Assembly: GCF_000454065.1 (NCBI RefSeq)
Contig: NZ_KE695651.1
Span: forward strand, 316,258-380,257
DNA length: 64,000 nt
Direction of reading: 5' to 3'
Source: Brevibacillus thermoruber 423
GTDB taxonomy: Bacteria; Bacillota; Bacilli; Brevibacillales; Brevibacillaceae
In this document: one piece after another, positions 1-9,105 of the stretch
Layout: each line of letters opens with the position of its first letter
How positions within the stretch are numbered: the first letter of the stretch is position 1
Translations under genes and position numbers: made by a program
Notes under the pieces: generated by a model
Database searches by the model: none
Told to the model about the DNA's origin: nothing
The model's input: the letters and a program-made list of their open reading frames with translations, nothing else

Positions 1-2
1 TC

Positions 3-1151
3 CCGTCCGCCGACATGGTTCCGGGCTATCTCAATCCGTCCGACTTTGCCATTAACGGCAAAACGCCGCGCAAGGTGGCGCCGTCCGGCAACAAAATCTA
101 CCTGACCACGCCGTACAGCTTCACCTCTTCCAGCAAAGTCAAGGTGGACATCTCGTACGATGCCTGGCTGACCAATCCGAAAACGGCGGGAAGCTACCAG
201 TTGAAGATGACGGTGGACGGCAAAACGATCACGTCCAAACCTTTCACCATCTCGGGTACGTCGGTCACTCCGGCACCGACGCCGACACCGAACCCGGCTC
301 CGGCAGCGGGCACGCCTACCCAGGTGAACAACAGCACGTCCACCATCACGCTGACCAACACGGCCGTGGGCAAACCGACCGGCGTCAACATCGCGATCAA
401 GGGCGTGACGATGCCGCTGTACAAGCAGCGCGACTTCATCGAGATCGTGTTCCCGGCAGGCTACCGCGTACCTGCCTACATCGCTCCGGCAAACGTGACG
501 GTAAATGGCGTGGCCGCCAACTTCGTCGCCGTTCGCGGTCAAAATGTGCTGGTCTATCCGGCGCAGGACATTCCGGCTGGCGGCGCAGCCAATGTCGTAA
601 TCGGCGCAGGCGCCAACATCATTAACCCGTCGGTGAAAAACGCGTACAGCATCAGCGTGTTTACGTCTGAGGAAAAAGGCCTGCTGTTTGCCCGTGCCGT
701 CGGCGTAGGCATGCCGGCACCGGCGCAAAAGCCGGCAACGCCGCAGCCGCAGCCGCAACCGCAGCCTACGGTGACCGTTCCGGCAAACGCGGCGCTGTTT
801 AAACTGAACACGCCGTCGTTCACGCTGCACGGCAAGAGCTACCCACTGCAGGCGGCGCCATACCTGGCCAACGGCAGCACGACAATGGTTCCGGCGCAGT
901 TCTTTAAAGAAGCGCTGGCGCTGACCACCATCTGGAACAACAATACCGTAACGATTGTCAGCGGCACGAACCAGATCAAACTCACGGTTGGCGCCAAAAC
1001 AGCCCGTGTCAACGGCAAGGAGGTAACCCTGCCGGCGCCTGTCGCGCTGAAAAACAACATGCCGATGATCCCGATCCGTTTCGTGACGGATTCGCTCGGC
1101 TACAAAGTGGGCTGGGATGCCAAAACGTCCAGCGTGTACGTCTACCGCTAA
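3..1151 (+). CDS. secreted protein with Pro-rich linkers and C-terminal copper-amine-oxidase-N-like domain (5' truncated)
   Basis: The reading frame is open to the window edge, so the N-terminus and any signal peptide are missing. Two beta-rich segments of similar pattern (GY...P...NG...) lie either side of a Pro/Thr/Ala linker, suggesting an internal duplication. A Pro-Gln repeat linker then leads into the last ~115 residues, which resemble the copper amine oxidase N-terminal-like domain common in extracellular and wall-associated proteins of Paenibacillaceae (ending GYKVGWDAKTSSVYVYR). This domain usually mediates binding rather than catalysis. The substrate cannot be told from sequence. 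A terminator follows directly. Confidence 0.75.
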   Translation, partial: PSADMVPGYLNPSDFAINGKTPRKVAPSGNKIYLTTPYSFTSSSKVKVDISYDAWLTNPKTAGSYQLKMTVDGKTITSKPFTISGTSVTPAPTPTPNPAPAAGTPTQVNNSTSTITLTNTAVGKPTGVNIAIKGVTMPLYKQRDFIEIVFPAGYRVPAYIAPANVTVNGVAANFVAVRGQNVLVYPAQDIPAGGAANVVIGAGANIINPSVKNAYSISVFTSEEKGLLFARAVGVGMPAPAQKPATPQPQPQPQPTVTVPANAALFKLNTPSFTLHGKSYPLQAAPYLANGSTTMVPAQFFKEALALTTIWNNNTVTIVSGTNQIKLTVGAKTARVNGKEVTLPAPVALKNNMPMIPIRFVTDSLGYKVGWDAKTSSVYVYR

Positions 1152-1167
1152 TCCCCAGCGGCGCATG

Positions 1168-1199
1168 AAAAACCCCCTTCCAATGCGGAAGGGGGTTTT
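1168..1199 (+). terminator. intrinsic terminator of the first gene
   Basis: Stem of about nine pairs (CCCCCTTCC / GGAAGGGGG) with an AATGC loop, flanked by A- and T-runs, 16 nt after the stop codon. Confidence 0.9.
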
Positions 1200-1231
1200 C
1201 CGTTGTACGGGGCTGGATACCGCCTGCCTGT

Positions 1232-1321
1232 CTACGGCTGAAAGTAGAAAAACATCGGGACGACCAGCGAAATCACCAGCACGATTACCAACACTTTGGC
1301 AAACAGGGACTGATTCCTCAT
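1232..1321 (-). CDS. 29-residue membrane miniprotein, Prli42-like
   Basis: This small ORF has an excellent AGGAGGT ribosome binding site (1329-1335) seven bases before ATG. The product starts MRNQSLFAKV, continues with a single hydrophobic helix (about residues 8-26) and ends FQP. Length, basic N-terminus and one membrane span resemble Prli42, the stressosome-associated miniprotein of Firmicutes; that assignment rests on appearance only. It sits between a terminator and the methylmalonyl-CoA mutase gene and is transcribed against both neighbours. Confidence 0.6.
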   Translation of the reverse strand: MRNQSLFAKVLVIVLVISLVVPMFFYFQP

Positions 1322-1468
1322 CGTAACTACCTCCTGAACCGGGCCTTGCAAAAATTACTTCACGAAAAGTGGAAATTGTCGCGTTATTGTGTACTTCGCT
1401 GTGCTAGAATTGGAAGGGGGAGCCTTTCCTTCCTCCTTGCCAATTACACAGGAAACGGGGGTTGACCG

Positions 1469-3121
1469 GTGACTACAAAAGATTGTACCGAACTGTACCG
1501 GAAGTGGCAACAGGAGCTGGCAGCGCGTCTGGCAAAGACGCCGGAGCGCAAACAGCGCTTTGCCACCTCGTCGGATATTGAGATAGATCCGCTGTACGTG
1601 CCGGATCAGATTGATGACGCTTACATGGAAAAAATCGGGTTCCCGGGCGAATATCCCTATACCCGCGGCGTTCAGCCCAACATGTACCGCGGCCGTCTGT
1701 GGACGATGCGCCAATACGCCGGATTCGGTTCGGCGGAGGAGACCAACAAGCGCTTTCGTTATCTGCTGGAACAGGGACAAACCGGGCTCAGCGTGGCCTT
1801 TGACCTGCCGACCCAGATCGGGTACGACTCCGACGATCCGATGGCGGCTGGCGAGGTGGGCAAGGTGGGGGTCGCGATCGATTCGCTGGAGGACATGGAG
1901 ACCCTGCTGGCGGGAATTCCGCTCGACAAGGTCAGCACGTCGATGACGATCAACGCGCCCGCTTCCGTGCTGCTGGCGATGTACATCGCCGTGGCGGAAA
2001 AGCAGGGGGTGCCGTCGGAAAAGCTGTCGGGCACGATTCAAAACGACATTCTCAAGGAGTACATCGCGCGCGGCACGTACATCTTTCCGCCGAAGCCGTC
2101 GATGCGGCTGATCACCGATATCTTTGCCTACTGCGCCAAACACGTGCCCAAGTGGAACACCATTTCCATCAGCGGCTACCACATTCGGGAGGCCGGGTCC
2201 ACCGCCGTGCAGGAAGTCGCCTTTACCCTCGCGGACGGCATGGCCTACGTGGAAGCGGCGCTGCAGGCCGGATTGGACATCGATCAGTTTGCGCCGCAGT
2301 TGTCGTTTTTCTTCAACGGGCACAACCACTTCTTTGAAGAGATCGCGAAGTTCCGCGCGGCACGCCGGATGTGGGCCCGCCTGATGCGGGAGCGCTACGG
2401 GGCCAAGAATCCGAAGTCCTGGCAGTTCCGCGTCCACACCCAGACAGGCGGCTCGACGCTGACCGCGCAGCAGCCGGACAACAACATCGTGCGCGTGACC
2501 ATACAGGCCCTGGCCGCGGTGCTGGGCGGCACGCAAAGCCTGCACACCAACTCGCGCGACGAGGCACTCGCCCTGCCGACGGAGGAATCGGCGCGGATTG
2601 CGCTGCGGACGCAGCAAATCATCGCGTTTGAGAGCGGCGTGACCGACACCGTCGATCCCCTGGCCGGCTCGTACTACATCGAGTACCTGACCGACCAGAT
2701 CGAGTCCAGAGCGCTGGAATATCTGGAAAAAATCGAACAGATGGGCGGGGCGGTGGCCGCCGTGGAAGCGGGCTACATGCAGCGGGAAATTCAAAAGCAG
2801 GCCTATGAAACGCAGCGGAAGATCGAATCGGGCGAAGAAAAAGTGGTCGGCATGAACTGCTTTCAACTGGAAAACGAGCCGCAGCCCGAACTGCTCCGCG
2901 TCGATCCGGCCTTGGGCCGCAAACAAAAGGAGCGCCTGGATGCGCTGCGGGCGCGTCGTGACAATCTCATTGTCGAGCAAACGCTCAATCGGCTGCGGGC
3001 AGGCGCGGAGGGGACGGAAAACCTCATGCCGCTGATTTTGGAGTGTGTCCGAAGCTACGCCACCATCGGCGAAATCTGCGGCGTGCTGCGCGAGGTGTTC
3101 GGCGAGTACCGCGCCGTGTAG
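1469..3121 (+). CDS. mutA: methylmalonyl-CoA mutase, large (catalytic) subunit
   Basis: A 550-residue TIM-barrel subunit of the B12-dependent acyl-CoA mutase that interconverts succinyl-CoA and (R)-methylmalonyl-CoA. Residues aligning with the Propionibacterium enzyme are present: Tyr83 (RQYAGFG; equivalent of Tyr89), Gln191 and Arg201 ([13 protein letters not shown]; equivalents of Gln197 and Arg207) and His238 (SGYHIREAG; His244). Tyr plus Arg at these sites favours methylmalonyl-CoA over isobutyryl-CoA as substrate, although the CoA-binding stretch [13 protein letters not shown] is of the Icm/archaeal kind. The B12-binding part is absent here and encoded by the next gene. Starts at GTG. 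No MeaB-type G-protein chaperone lies nearby. Confidence 0.93.
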   Translation: MTTKDCTELYRKWQQELAARLAKTPERKQRFATSSDIEIDPLYVPDQIDDAYMEKIGFPGEYPYTRGVQPNMYRGRLWTMRQYAGFGSAEETNKRFRYLLEQGQTGLSVAFDLPTQIGYDSDDPMAAGEVGKVGVAIDSLEDMETLLAGIPLDKVSTSMTINAPASVLLAMYIAVAEKQGVPSEKLSGTIQNDILKEYIARGTYIFPPKPSMRLITDIFAYCAKHVPKWNTISISGYHIREAGSTAVQEVAFTLADGMAYVEAALQAGLDIDQFAPQLSFFFNGHNHFFEEIAKFRAARRMWARLMRERYGAKNPKSWQFRVHTQTGGSTLTAQQPDNNIVRVTIQALAAVLGGTQSLHTNSRDEALALPTEESARIALRTQQIIAFESGVTDTVDPLAGSYYIEYLTDQIESRALEYLEKIEQMGGAVAAVEAGYMQREIQKQAYETQRKIESGEEKVVGMNCFQLENEPQPELLRVDPALGRKQKERLDALRARRDNLIVEQTLNRLRAGAEGTENLMPLILECVRSYATIGEICGVLREVFGEYRAV

Positions 3122-3165
3122 GAACAGCCGCTGTCAAGGATTCACAGTGAACAAGGGGGATCAAC

Positions 3166-4017
3166 ATGGAACGAACCATTCGCGTACTGGTAGCCAAACC
3201 GGGGCTGGACGGCCATGACCGCGGCGCTCTGGTGGTCGCGCAAGCGCTGCGGGACGAGGGCATGGAAGTGGTCTATACCGGTCTGCGGCAAACGCCCGCG
3301 CAGATTGTCAGCGCCGCCATACAGGAGGACGTGGACGTCATCGGCCTGTCGTGTCTGTCGGGCGCCCACAACGAGCTGTTTCCGGAAGTGGTGCGCCTGC
3401 TCAGGGAACAGGGGGCGGACGACATTCTCGTCATCGGCGGCGGGGTCATTCCGCAGGAGGACATTCCCTATCTGAAATCGCAGGGGATCGCCGAGGTCTT
3501 TACTCCGGGGACGCCGACGCGGGTGACAGCCGATTTCATCCGCTCCCAGGTAAAGCGAAAACGGATGAGCCTGCAGCCCGCTCCCAACAAGATTGCCCAC
3601 ATCGGCATCGCGGTCAAAAGCCTGGAGGATGCCCTGCCGTTCTACACGGAGCAGTTGGGGCTGCCGCTGCTGGGGACGGAAGAGGTGGCTTCGGAACAGG
3701 TGCGAGTGGCGTTTTTGGGGATCGGCGAGAGCCGCATCGAGCTCCTGGAGCCGAGCGGTCCGGACAGCCCGATCGCCCGTTTCATCGAAAAGCGGGGAGA
3801 AGGCATTCATCACATTGCCCTCGACGTGGACGATGTGAACGAGCGCTTGCTCCGCCTGCGCGAAAACGGCGTTCCGCTGATCCATGAAACGGCCAAGCCG
3901 GGTGCCCACGGTGCGCAGATTGCTTTCCTGCACCCCAAGGGGGCGCATGGCGTCCTGTACGAACTGTGTCAGGGTCCGGCAGCATCCGAGAGCAAGGAGG
4001 AAGCGGCACATGAGTGA
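3166..4017 (+). CDS. fusion: methylmalonyl-CoA mutase B12-binding subunit and methylmalonyl-CoA epimerase
   Basis: Residues 1-132 are a Rossmann-type cobalamin domain with the base-off motif D15-x-H17-x-x-G20 (LDGHDRG), a GLSCLSG loop and VIGGG. After a short linker ([10 protein letters not shown]), residues 142-270 form a VOC-fold epimerase with apparent metal ligands His145, Gln178, His216 and Glu266. The protein should complete the mutase of the upstream gene and also convert (S)- to (R)-methylmalonyl-CoA. Strong ribosome binding site (AAGGGGG) before ATG. Its last eight bases overlap the carboxyltransferase gene, so the three genes form one operon for propionyl-CoA or branched-chain metabolism. 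Confidence 0.9.
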   Translation: MERTIRVLVAKPGLDGHDRGALVVAQALRDEGMEVVYTGLRQTPAQIVSAAIQEDVDVIGLSCLSGAHNELFPEVVRLLREQGADDILVIGGGVIPQEDIPYLKSQGIAEVFTPGTPTRVTADFIRSQVKRKRMSLQPAPNKIAHIGIAVKSLEDALPFYTEQLGLPLLGTEEVASEQVRVAFLGIGESRIELLEPSGPDSPIARFIEKRGEGIHHIALDVDDVNERLLRLRENGVPLIHETAKPGAHGAQIAFLHPKGAHGVLYELCQGPAASESKEEAAHE

Positions 4018-5566
4018 AGCGATGTACGAAAAAATAGACGACATGTACGAACGGAAGCGGAAGGTGGAGATGGGCGGCGGCGACGAAAAAATCGCCGCCC
4101 AGCACAACCGGGGCAAACTGACGGCCAGGGAACGGCTTGACATCCTGCTCGATCCGGACAGTTTCGTGGAGCTGCAGCCGTTCGTCAAACACCGGGCCAC
4201 CCACTTCGGCATGGACAAGCTGGAGGCGCCAGGCGAAGGCGTGGTCACCGGTTACGGCAGGATCAACGGACGCCTGGTGTACGTGTTTGCCCAGGACTTC
4301 ACCGTCTTTGGCGGAGCCCTGGGAGAAATGCACGCCAGAAAGATCGCGAACATCATGGATTTGGCGGCGAAAAACGGCGCCCCGATCATCGGCCTGAACG
4401 ACTCCGGCGGCGCGCGGATCCAGGAAGGGGTCGTCTCCCTGGACGGGTACGGCCATATTTTTTACCGCAATTCCATTTACTCCGGGGTTGTCCCGCAAAT
4501 CTCCGTGATTCTCGGTCCGTGCGCGGGCGGGGCGGTGTATTCGCCGGCCATCACCGACTACGTCTTTATGGTGGAGAAGACGTCGCAGATGTTCATCACC
4601 GGCCCCAAAGTGATCGAGACGGTCACCGGCGAAAAAATCTCCAGCGAAGACCTGGGCGGCGCCTCGGTGCATTCCGCCATCAGCGGCAACGCCCATTTCA
4701 CGGCGGAGACGGAAGAGGACGTGCTGCAACAGGTGCGCCGCCTGCTCGCCTTTCTTCCGCAAAACTACCGCGAGGAACCTCCGCGCCTCCCGTACGAGGG
4801 GGACCCGGGCGACTGGCTGGAAGAGCTGATCGAGCTGGTGCCCGTGGCCGGAACGAAAGTGTACGACGTGAAAAAAGTGCTGGAGAAAGTGGTGGACCAC
4901 GGCGATTTTCTGGAGGTGCAGCCCAATTTTGCCCGCAACATCGTGGTCGGCTTCGGCCGCATCAACGGACAAAGCGTGGGGTTGATTGCCAACCAGCCCA
5001 AAGTGATGGCCGGCGGGTTGGACATCGATTCCTCGGACAAGCTGGCCCGGTTTATCCGCACGTGCGACGCGTTTAACGTGCCGCTGATCACGTTTGTGGA
5101 CGTCACCGGCTTTTTCCCGGGCATCAATCAGGAGCACGGCGGAATCATCCGCCACGGGGCGAAAATCCTGTACGCCTATTCGGAAGCGACCGTGCCGAAG
5201 ATCAGCGTCATCACGCGCAAGGCGTACGGAGGCGCGTACGTCGCGCTCAACTCCAAGGCGATCGGCGCCGACGTGGTCTACGCCTGGCCGAACGCGGAGA
5301 TTGCCGTGATGGGCCCGGAGGGGGCGGCCAACGTCATCTTCGCCCGGGACATCGAGCAAAGCGACGATCCGGCCGCCACGCGGCAGGCGAAGATCGCCGA
5401 ATACCGCGAGAAGTTTGCCAATCCGTACGTCGCGGCGGAGCACGGCATGGTGGACGACGTGATCGATCCGCGCGAAACGCGCAAGTACCTGAAGCTGTCG
5501 CTGGAGATGCTGAGGAACAAACAGGAGCAGCGGCCCGCCAAGAAACACGGAAACATCCCGCTGTGA
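4010..5566 (+). CDS. pccB: propionyl-CoA carboxylase beta (carboxyltransferase) subunit
   Basis: 518 residues, homologous to B. subtilis YqjD. Two crotonase-like halves are visible: N-terminal [13 protein letters not shown] with [12 protein letters not shown], and C-terminal [19 protein letters not shown] with [10 protein letters not shown]. It transfers carboxyl from biotin to propionyl-CoA, giving methylmalonyl-CoA for the two preceding gene products. The start at 4010 is chosen over a longer frame because AAGGAGG precedes it and it overlaps the upstream stop. No biotin carboxylase or biotin carrier gene is in the window, so partners are elsewhere; a decarboxylase (MmdA-type) role cannot be excluded. 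Confidence 0.9.
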   Translation: MSEAMYEKIDDMYERKRKVEMGGGDEKIAAQHNRGKLTARERLDILLDPDSFVELQPFVKHRATHFGMDKLEAPGEGVVTGYGRINGRLVYVFAQDFTVFGGALGEMHARKIANIMDLAAKNGAPIIGLNDSGGARIQEGVVSLDGYGHIFYRNSIYSGVVPQISVILGPCAGGAVYSPAITDYVFMVEKTSQMFITGPKVIETVTGEKISSEDLGGASVHSAISGNAHFTAETEEDVLQQVRRLLAFLPQNYREEPPRLPYEGDPGDWLEELIELVPVAGTKVYDVKKVLEKVVDHGDFLEVQPNFARNIVVGFGRINGQSVGLIANQPKVMAGGLDIDSSDKLARFIRTCDAFNVPLITFVDVTGFFPGINQEHGGIIRHGAKILYAYSEATVPKISVITRKAYGGAYVALNSKAIGADVVYAWPNAEIAVMGPEGAANVIFARDIEQSDDPAATRQAKIAEYREKFANPYVAAEHGMVDDVIDPRETRKYLKLSLEMLRNKQEQRPAKKHGNIPL

Positions 5567-5863
5567 TCCGTTTGTTTGGCGGAAGAGTCCTGTACTTTTG
5601 AATGTTCAGGCAGTCGGCCGGACGGTTTGCGGGAATGCATGGTAGAAAAAAATTTTTTGCGGTATACTGGTACATGTGGGTAATTGGCAAGGAATGTGAA
5701 TCCTCCCGGCCCGAGCGGCAGCAGCGTGCGGCATGAGGAGAAAAGCCAGGACACGGCCACATCGGTGGTGCGGCGGACCGGGGTTCCCGCAAAAATCTGG
5801 GCCCTGCCGGCTGCGGAGCAATCATCGCGAAGCGGCAGGCCATCTTTCAGGGAGGAATCGGGT
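5567..5863. other. 297-base intergenic region upstream of the peptidase gene
   Basis: An A/T-rich patch with TATACT (5663-5668) could be a promoter -10, but no convincing -35 accompanies it. The reading frame of the peptidase is open upstream from 5684, but that extension has no family resemblance. I see no terminator for pccB and no recognisable RNA motif. Confidence 0.4.
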
Positions 5864-6979
5864 GTGATCAACCAGGAACGATTGTTGAACGAGTTTCTGG
5901 AGCTCGTCCAAATCGACAGCGAGACCAAACATGAGGCGGCCATTGCCAAGGTGCTGAAGGAAAAATTGACGGACCTGGGCTTTACGGTGCAGGAAGACGA
6001 CGCGGCTGCCAAAACAGGCCACGGCGCCAACAACCTGATCGCGACGCTGGAGGGCACCGCCCCAGGGCCGACCATTCTGTTCAGCAGCCACATGGACACG
6101 GTCGTGCCGGGCAGCGGCATCAAGCCGCAGGTGCGCGACGGTTACGTCTATTCCGACGGGACCACCATTCTCGGCGCCGACGACAAGGCCGGCATCGCGG
6201 CGATTTTTGAAGCGATGCGCACGCTGAAGGAGCAAAATTTGCCGCATCCGACGATTCAGGTCGTGCTCACGGTGGGCGAAGAATCCGGCCTCGTCGGTTC
6301 CCGCGCCATGGACGCCAGCCTGCTGAAGGCGGAAATGGGCTTTATCCTGGATTCCGAGGGACCGGTGGGCAAGATCACCGTCGCCGGAGCGGGTCAGTAT
6401 CGGATTGTCACGAAAATCTACGGCAAGGCCGCTCACGCCGGCGTCAATCCGGAGGACGGCATCAGCGCCATCACCGTCGCCAGCAAGGCCATCTCCCGCA
6501 TGCCGCTCGGCCGCATCGACGCGGACACGACCGCCAATGTGGGCCGCTTTGAAGGCGGCAAGGCGTACAACATCGTGACCGACTACGTGGAAGTCTGGTC
6601 CGAGGCGCGCAGCCTGGTGATGGACAAGCTGGAGGCGCAGGTGAAAAAGATGACCACCGCCTTTGAAGAAGCGGCGGCGGAAATGGGAGCACGCTGCGAA
6701 AACGACGTGATCTTCATGTATCACGGCTACAAATACAGCGAAGAGACCCCGGTGGTGCAAAAGGCGATCGCCGCCGTGAAGCGCGTCGGCCGCGAACCGG
6801 AGCTGATTGCCAGCGGCGGCGGCAGCGACGGCAACGTGTTCAACGGGTACGGCATTCCGAGCGTCAACTTTGGCATCGGGTACGAAGAAATCCATACGAA
6901 AAACGAGCGCATGCCGATTGCGGAACTGAACAAGGCAGCGGAACTGGTGCTGGCGATCATCGCCGAAGTGCTGGAATAA
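5864..6979 (+). CDS. yqjE: PepT-like M20 family metallopeptidase
   Basis: 371 residues, the length of B. subtilis YqjE, which also follows pccB there. M20 hallmarks: SSHMDTVVPG (His76, Asp78), GADDKAG (Asp106), GEESGLVG (Glu139/140) and LDSEG (Asp163), with a late GYEEIHTKNERMP carrying the last zinc histidine. Probably a cytoplasmic di-zinc tri- or aminopeptidase; the true substrate is unproven. GTG start at 5864 chosen because GGAGG (5851-5855) lies eight bases upstream. Confidence 0.88.
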   Translation: MINQERLLNEFLELVQIDSETKHEAAIAKVLKEKLTDLGFTVQEDDAAAKTGHGANNLIATLEGTAPGPTILFSSHMDTVVPGSGIKPQVRDGYVYSDGTTILGADDKAGIAAIFEAMRTLKEQNLPHPTIQVVLTVGEESGLVGSRAMDASLLKAEMGFILDSEGPVGKITVAGAGQYRIVTKIYGKAAHAGVNPEDGISAITVASKAISRMPLGRIDADTTANVGRFEGGKAYNIVTDYVEVWSEARSLVMDKLEAQVKKMTTAFEEAAAEMGARCENDVIFMYHGYKYSEETPVVQKAIAAVKRVGREPELIASGGGSDGNVFNGYGIPSVNFGIGYEEIHTKNERMPIAELNKAAELVLAIIAEVLE

Positions 6980-6994
6980 GGAGCGCGGTGTGCG

Positions 6995-7027
6995 GGCCGG
7001 GATACCTGACAGGGGTCCCGGCCTTTT
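6995..7027 (+). terminator. intrinsic terminator after the peptidase gene
   Basis: GGCCGGGA pairs with TCCCGGCC across a short loop, followed by seven T. Confidence 0.9.
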
Positions 7028-7193
7028 TTTGTGCGCGTGCGAGATTGTGCAAGGGAAAGGCTGGCCATGCCGCTTACGCGAAAGGACGCTCATCCCGGGA
7101 ACACCTCGATGATTGGGACAAGCCATGCCGAACATAGACTGAACATGAGAAGACCCCTGAAACAAAGAAGGGAAAGGGGAGGAGGGGAGTGAC

Positions 7194-8381
7194 ATGCTTC
7201 GCGTGGCAGCGGGGATGGTGACAGAGGTACGGGAGAAGCGGCCGGGCGTGCAGATCCTGGAAGTGCGCCTGCACGACAGCGGCCTCGCCGAGCCGGCCGT
7301 CTCGTTTTTCGACGAGGAGTTCGCCGCGGGCGACGAGGTTCTGGTGAACACGACCGCCGTTCGGCTTCAACTGGGAACGGGCGGGTTCCACATCGTCATG
7401 GGGAAAACGGGGAGAACCGTCGAAACGGATCTGTCCCCAGGGGCATGGGGACACGTGATGAAAATGCGCTACGCGCCCTCGCAGCTCGCCGTCGATACGG
7501 TGGAAGAGCAGGACAGCCCGTATCACGAACGGTTCTGTGATGAGTCGCTTTCGCTGGAGGGAACACCTGTGCTGATCGGCGAACTGCACAGCCTGCTTCC
7601 GGCAGCCGCAGCGGCGGTCGCATGGGCGGCACCGGAAAAACGCCTGGTGTACGTGATGCCGGACGCCGCTTCGCTGCCGATCGCCCTGAGCCGACAGGTG
7701 GCGCGCCTGAAGTCGGCAGGCGTGCTGGCGGCAACTGTCACCACGGGACACGCCTGGGGCGGCGACCGGGAAACCGTGACGATCCACAACGGCCTCTTGG
7801 CGGCCCGGCATGTGGAACGGGCGGACGTGATCCTGTGCTTTCTCGGCCCGGGTGTGACCGGAACAGGAACGCCGCTGGGCTTTTCGGGCATGCAGTTGGC
7901 GGAGGTGATTCACGCCGTTTCCCTTTTGGGAGGCGTCCCCTTTTTCATCCCCCGTCTCAGCTTTGCCGATCCCCGCGAACGCCACTTTGGCGTCAGCCAT
8001 CACTCGCGGACCGTCCTTGGCCGATTTGCGCTGCGGCCGGTGCTTTTGGTGGTGCCCGCATTTGGCGATGGGTGCGACGAGATTGTGCGCAGCCAAACGG
8101 CCGATCTGATCCGCAGTGGCAGCCATGTGCCCGTGAGCGAACCGGCGCCGGATCATGAACATCTGGAGCGGTTGGAGCGGACCTTTGGCCTGTCGTTTGT
8201 CACCATGGGCAGGCACTGGCGGGAAGATCCGGCCCCGTTTCAGGCGGCTGTCCTGGCCGGGGATCTCGCGGTGCGGAGCGCTCCCTTTTTGGCCGGGTGT
8301 GCTAGCGGCGGGAAACACCGCTGCGTCGGGCCAGATACTCTTGCAGCGTTAGCTCTTTTTTTGACCAGGAGCGGAGTGTAG
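7194..8381 (+). CDS. DUF3866 family protein
   Basis: 395 residues, starting MLRVAAGMVTEVREKRPGVQ. The N-terminal ~90 residues look like a small beta domain, followed by alpha/beta segments (VYVMPDAASLPIALSRQVA; DVILCFLGPGVTGTGTPLG). It resembles the uncharacterised DUF3866 family; no catalytic motif is evident and no function is assigned. A GGAGGAGGGG ribosome binding site precedes ATG. The last 80 bases run antisense to the mciZ-like gene, so the two 3' ends interlock. Confidence 0.7.
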   Translation: MLRVAAGMVTEVREKRPGVQILEVRLHDSGLAEPAVSFFDEEFAAGDEVLVNTTAVRLQLGTGGFHIVMGKTGRTVETDLSPGAWGHVMKMRYAPSQLAVDTVEEQDSPYHERFCDESLSLEGTPVLIGELHSLLPAAAAAVAWAAPEKRLVYVMPDAASLPIALSRQVARLKSAGVLAATVTTGHAWGGDRETVTIHNGLLAARHVERADVILCFLGPGVTGTGTPLGFSGMQLAEVIHAVSLLGGVPFFIPRLSFADPRERHFGVSHHSRTVLGRFALRPVLLVVPAFGDGCDEIVRSQTADLIRSGSHVPVSEPAPDHEHLERLERTFGLSFVTMGRHWREDPAPFQAAVLAGDLAVRSAPFLAGCASGGKHRCVGPDTLAALALFLTRSGV

Positions 8382-8442
8382 CGCGGATTTCCCACACTTT
8401 GCCGACCATGCGCAGCTGCTTTTCGCTTACATAGGTTTTCAT
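8302..8442 (-). CDS. mciZ: MciZ-like inhibitor of FtsZ ring assembly
   Basis: 46 residues, starting MKTYVSEKQLRMVGKVW. The core VGKVWEIRATL closely parallels VGKAWEIRAKL of the 40-residue B. subtilis MciZ, the mother-cell peptide that caps FtsZ filaments during sporulation. The gene is divergent from nudF; I recall mciZ lying close to nudF in B. subtilis too. GGAGG (8452-8456) lies nine bases before ATG. The C-terminus is a little longer and more basic than in B. subtilis. Its 3' end is antisense to the DUF3866 gene. Confidence 0.8.
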   Translation of the reverse strand: MKTYVSEKQLRMVGKVWEIRATLRSWSKKELTLQEYLARRSGVSRR

Positions 8443-8538
8443 CCCTGTACGCCTCCGATACAATAAGGGTGGACAAGCGTCTTGCTCCCAACTTATGAGG
8501 CAGCCGGACGTGTTTAGAACCAGACCCTGCGAAAAAGG

Positions 8539-9105
8539 ATGATGAGCGTGAGCGATCAAGACCGTTTTTACGAAAAGACCATCAGCAGCCAGCCGATTTA
8601 CGACGGACGGATTATCAAGGTAAAGGTGGATGAGGTGCTGCTGCCCAACGGCAGGACGGCAAAGCGGGAAATTGTCAACCACCAGGGAGCGGTGGCGGTT
8701 CTGCCGCTGACGACGGACGGCAGGATGGTGGCCGTGCGCCAGTTCCGCAAACCGCTGGAGCGGACCATCGTGGAAATTCCGGCAGGCAAGCTGGAGCCGG
8801 GAGAAGAGCCGCTTGCCTGCGCCAAGCGCGAACTGGAAGAAGAGACGGGGTATCAGGCCGCCAAGTACGACCACCTCAGCTCGTTCTACACCTCACCGGG
8901 GTTTGCCGACGAAATCATGCACCTCTATGTGGCCACCGGCCTGACAAAAGGGGAAAGCCGGCCCGACGAGGACGAGTTTGTCGAGGTGCTGGAGCTGACG
9001 CTGGAAGAGGCGAAGGAACTGCATCGCACGGGAGAGATTTGCGACGCCAAGACCGTCGCGGCACTGTTTGCCTGGGAGAATCGGGTGCTGCATGAACGGG
9101 GTTGA
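8539..9105 (+). CDS. nudF: ADP-ribose pyrophosphatase NudF
   Basis: A Nudix hydrolase of about 185 residues. The complete Nudix box (GX5EX7REXXEEXGX) spans residues 83-105 with Glu101/Glu102 as the Mg2+ ligands. The sequence matches the ADP-ribose pyrophosphatase branch (VAVRQFRKPLERTIVEIPAGK). Alternative starts at 8542 (ATG) and 8548 (GTG) share the AAAAGG site at 8532-8537; 8548 gives the best spacing. It overlaps the endonuclease Q gene, as nudF and yqxK neighbour each other in B. subtilis. Confidence 0.92.
   Translation: MMSVSDQDRFYEKTISSQPIYDGRIIKVKVDEVLLPNGRTAKREIVNHQGAVAVLPLTTDGRMVAVRQFRKPLERTIVEIPAGKLEPGEEPLACAKRELEEETGYQAAKYDHLSSFYTSPGFADEIMHLYVATGLTKGESRPDEDEFVEVLELTLEEAKELHRTGEICDAKTVAALFAWENRVLHERG

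Noticed and set aside
1355-2980. 541-codon minus-strand frame opposite the mutase gene
   Set aside because: The plus strand encodes a clear methylmalonyl-CoA mutase; the antisense product is Arg/His-rich with no known fold.
5684-5863. N-terminal extension of the PepT-like gene
   Set aside because: The added 60 codons have no family similarity; GTG at 5864 has a proper GGAGG site and gives the usual 371-residue length.
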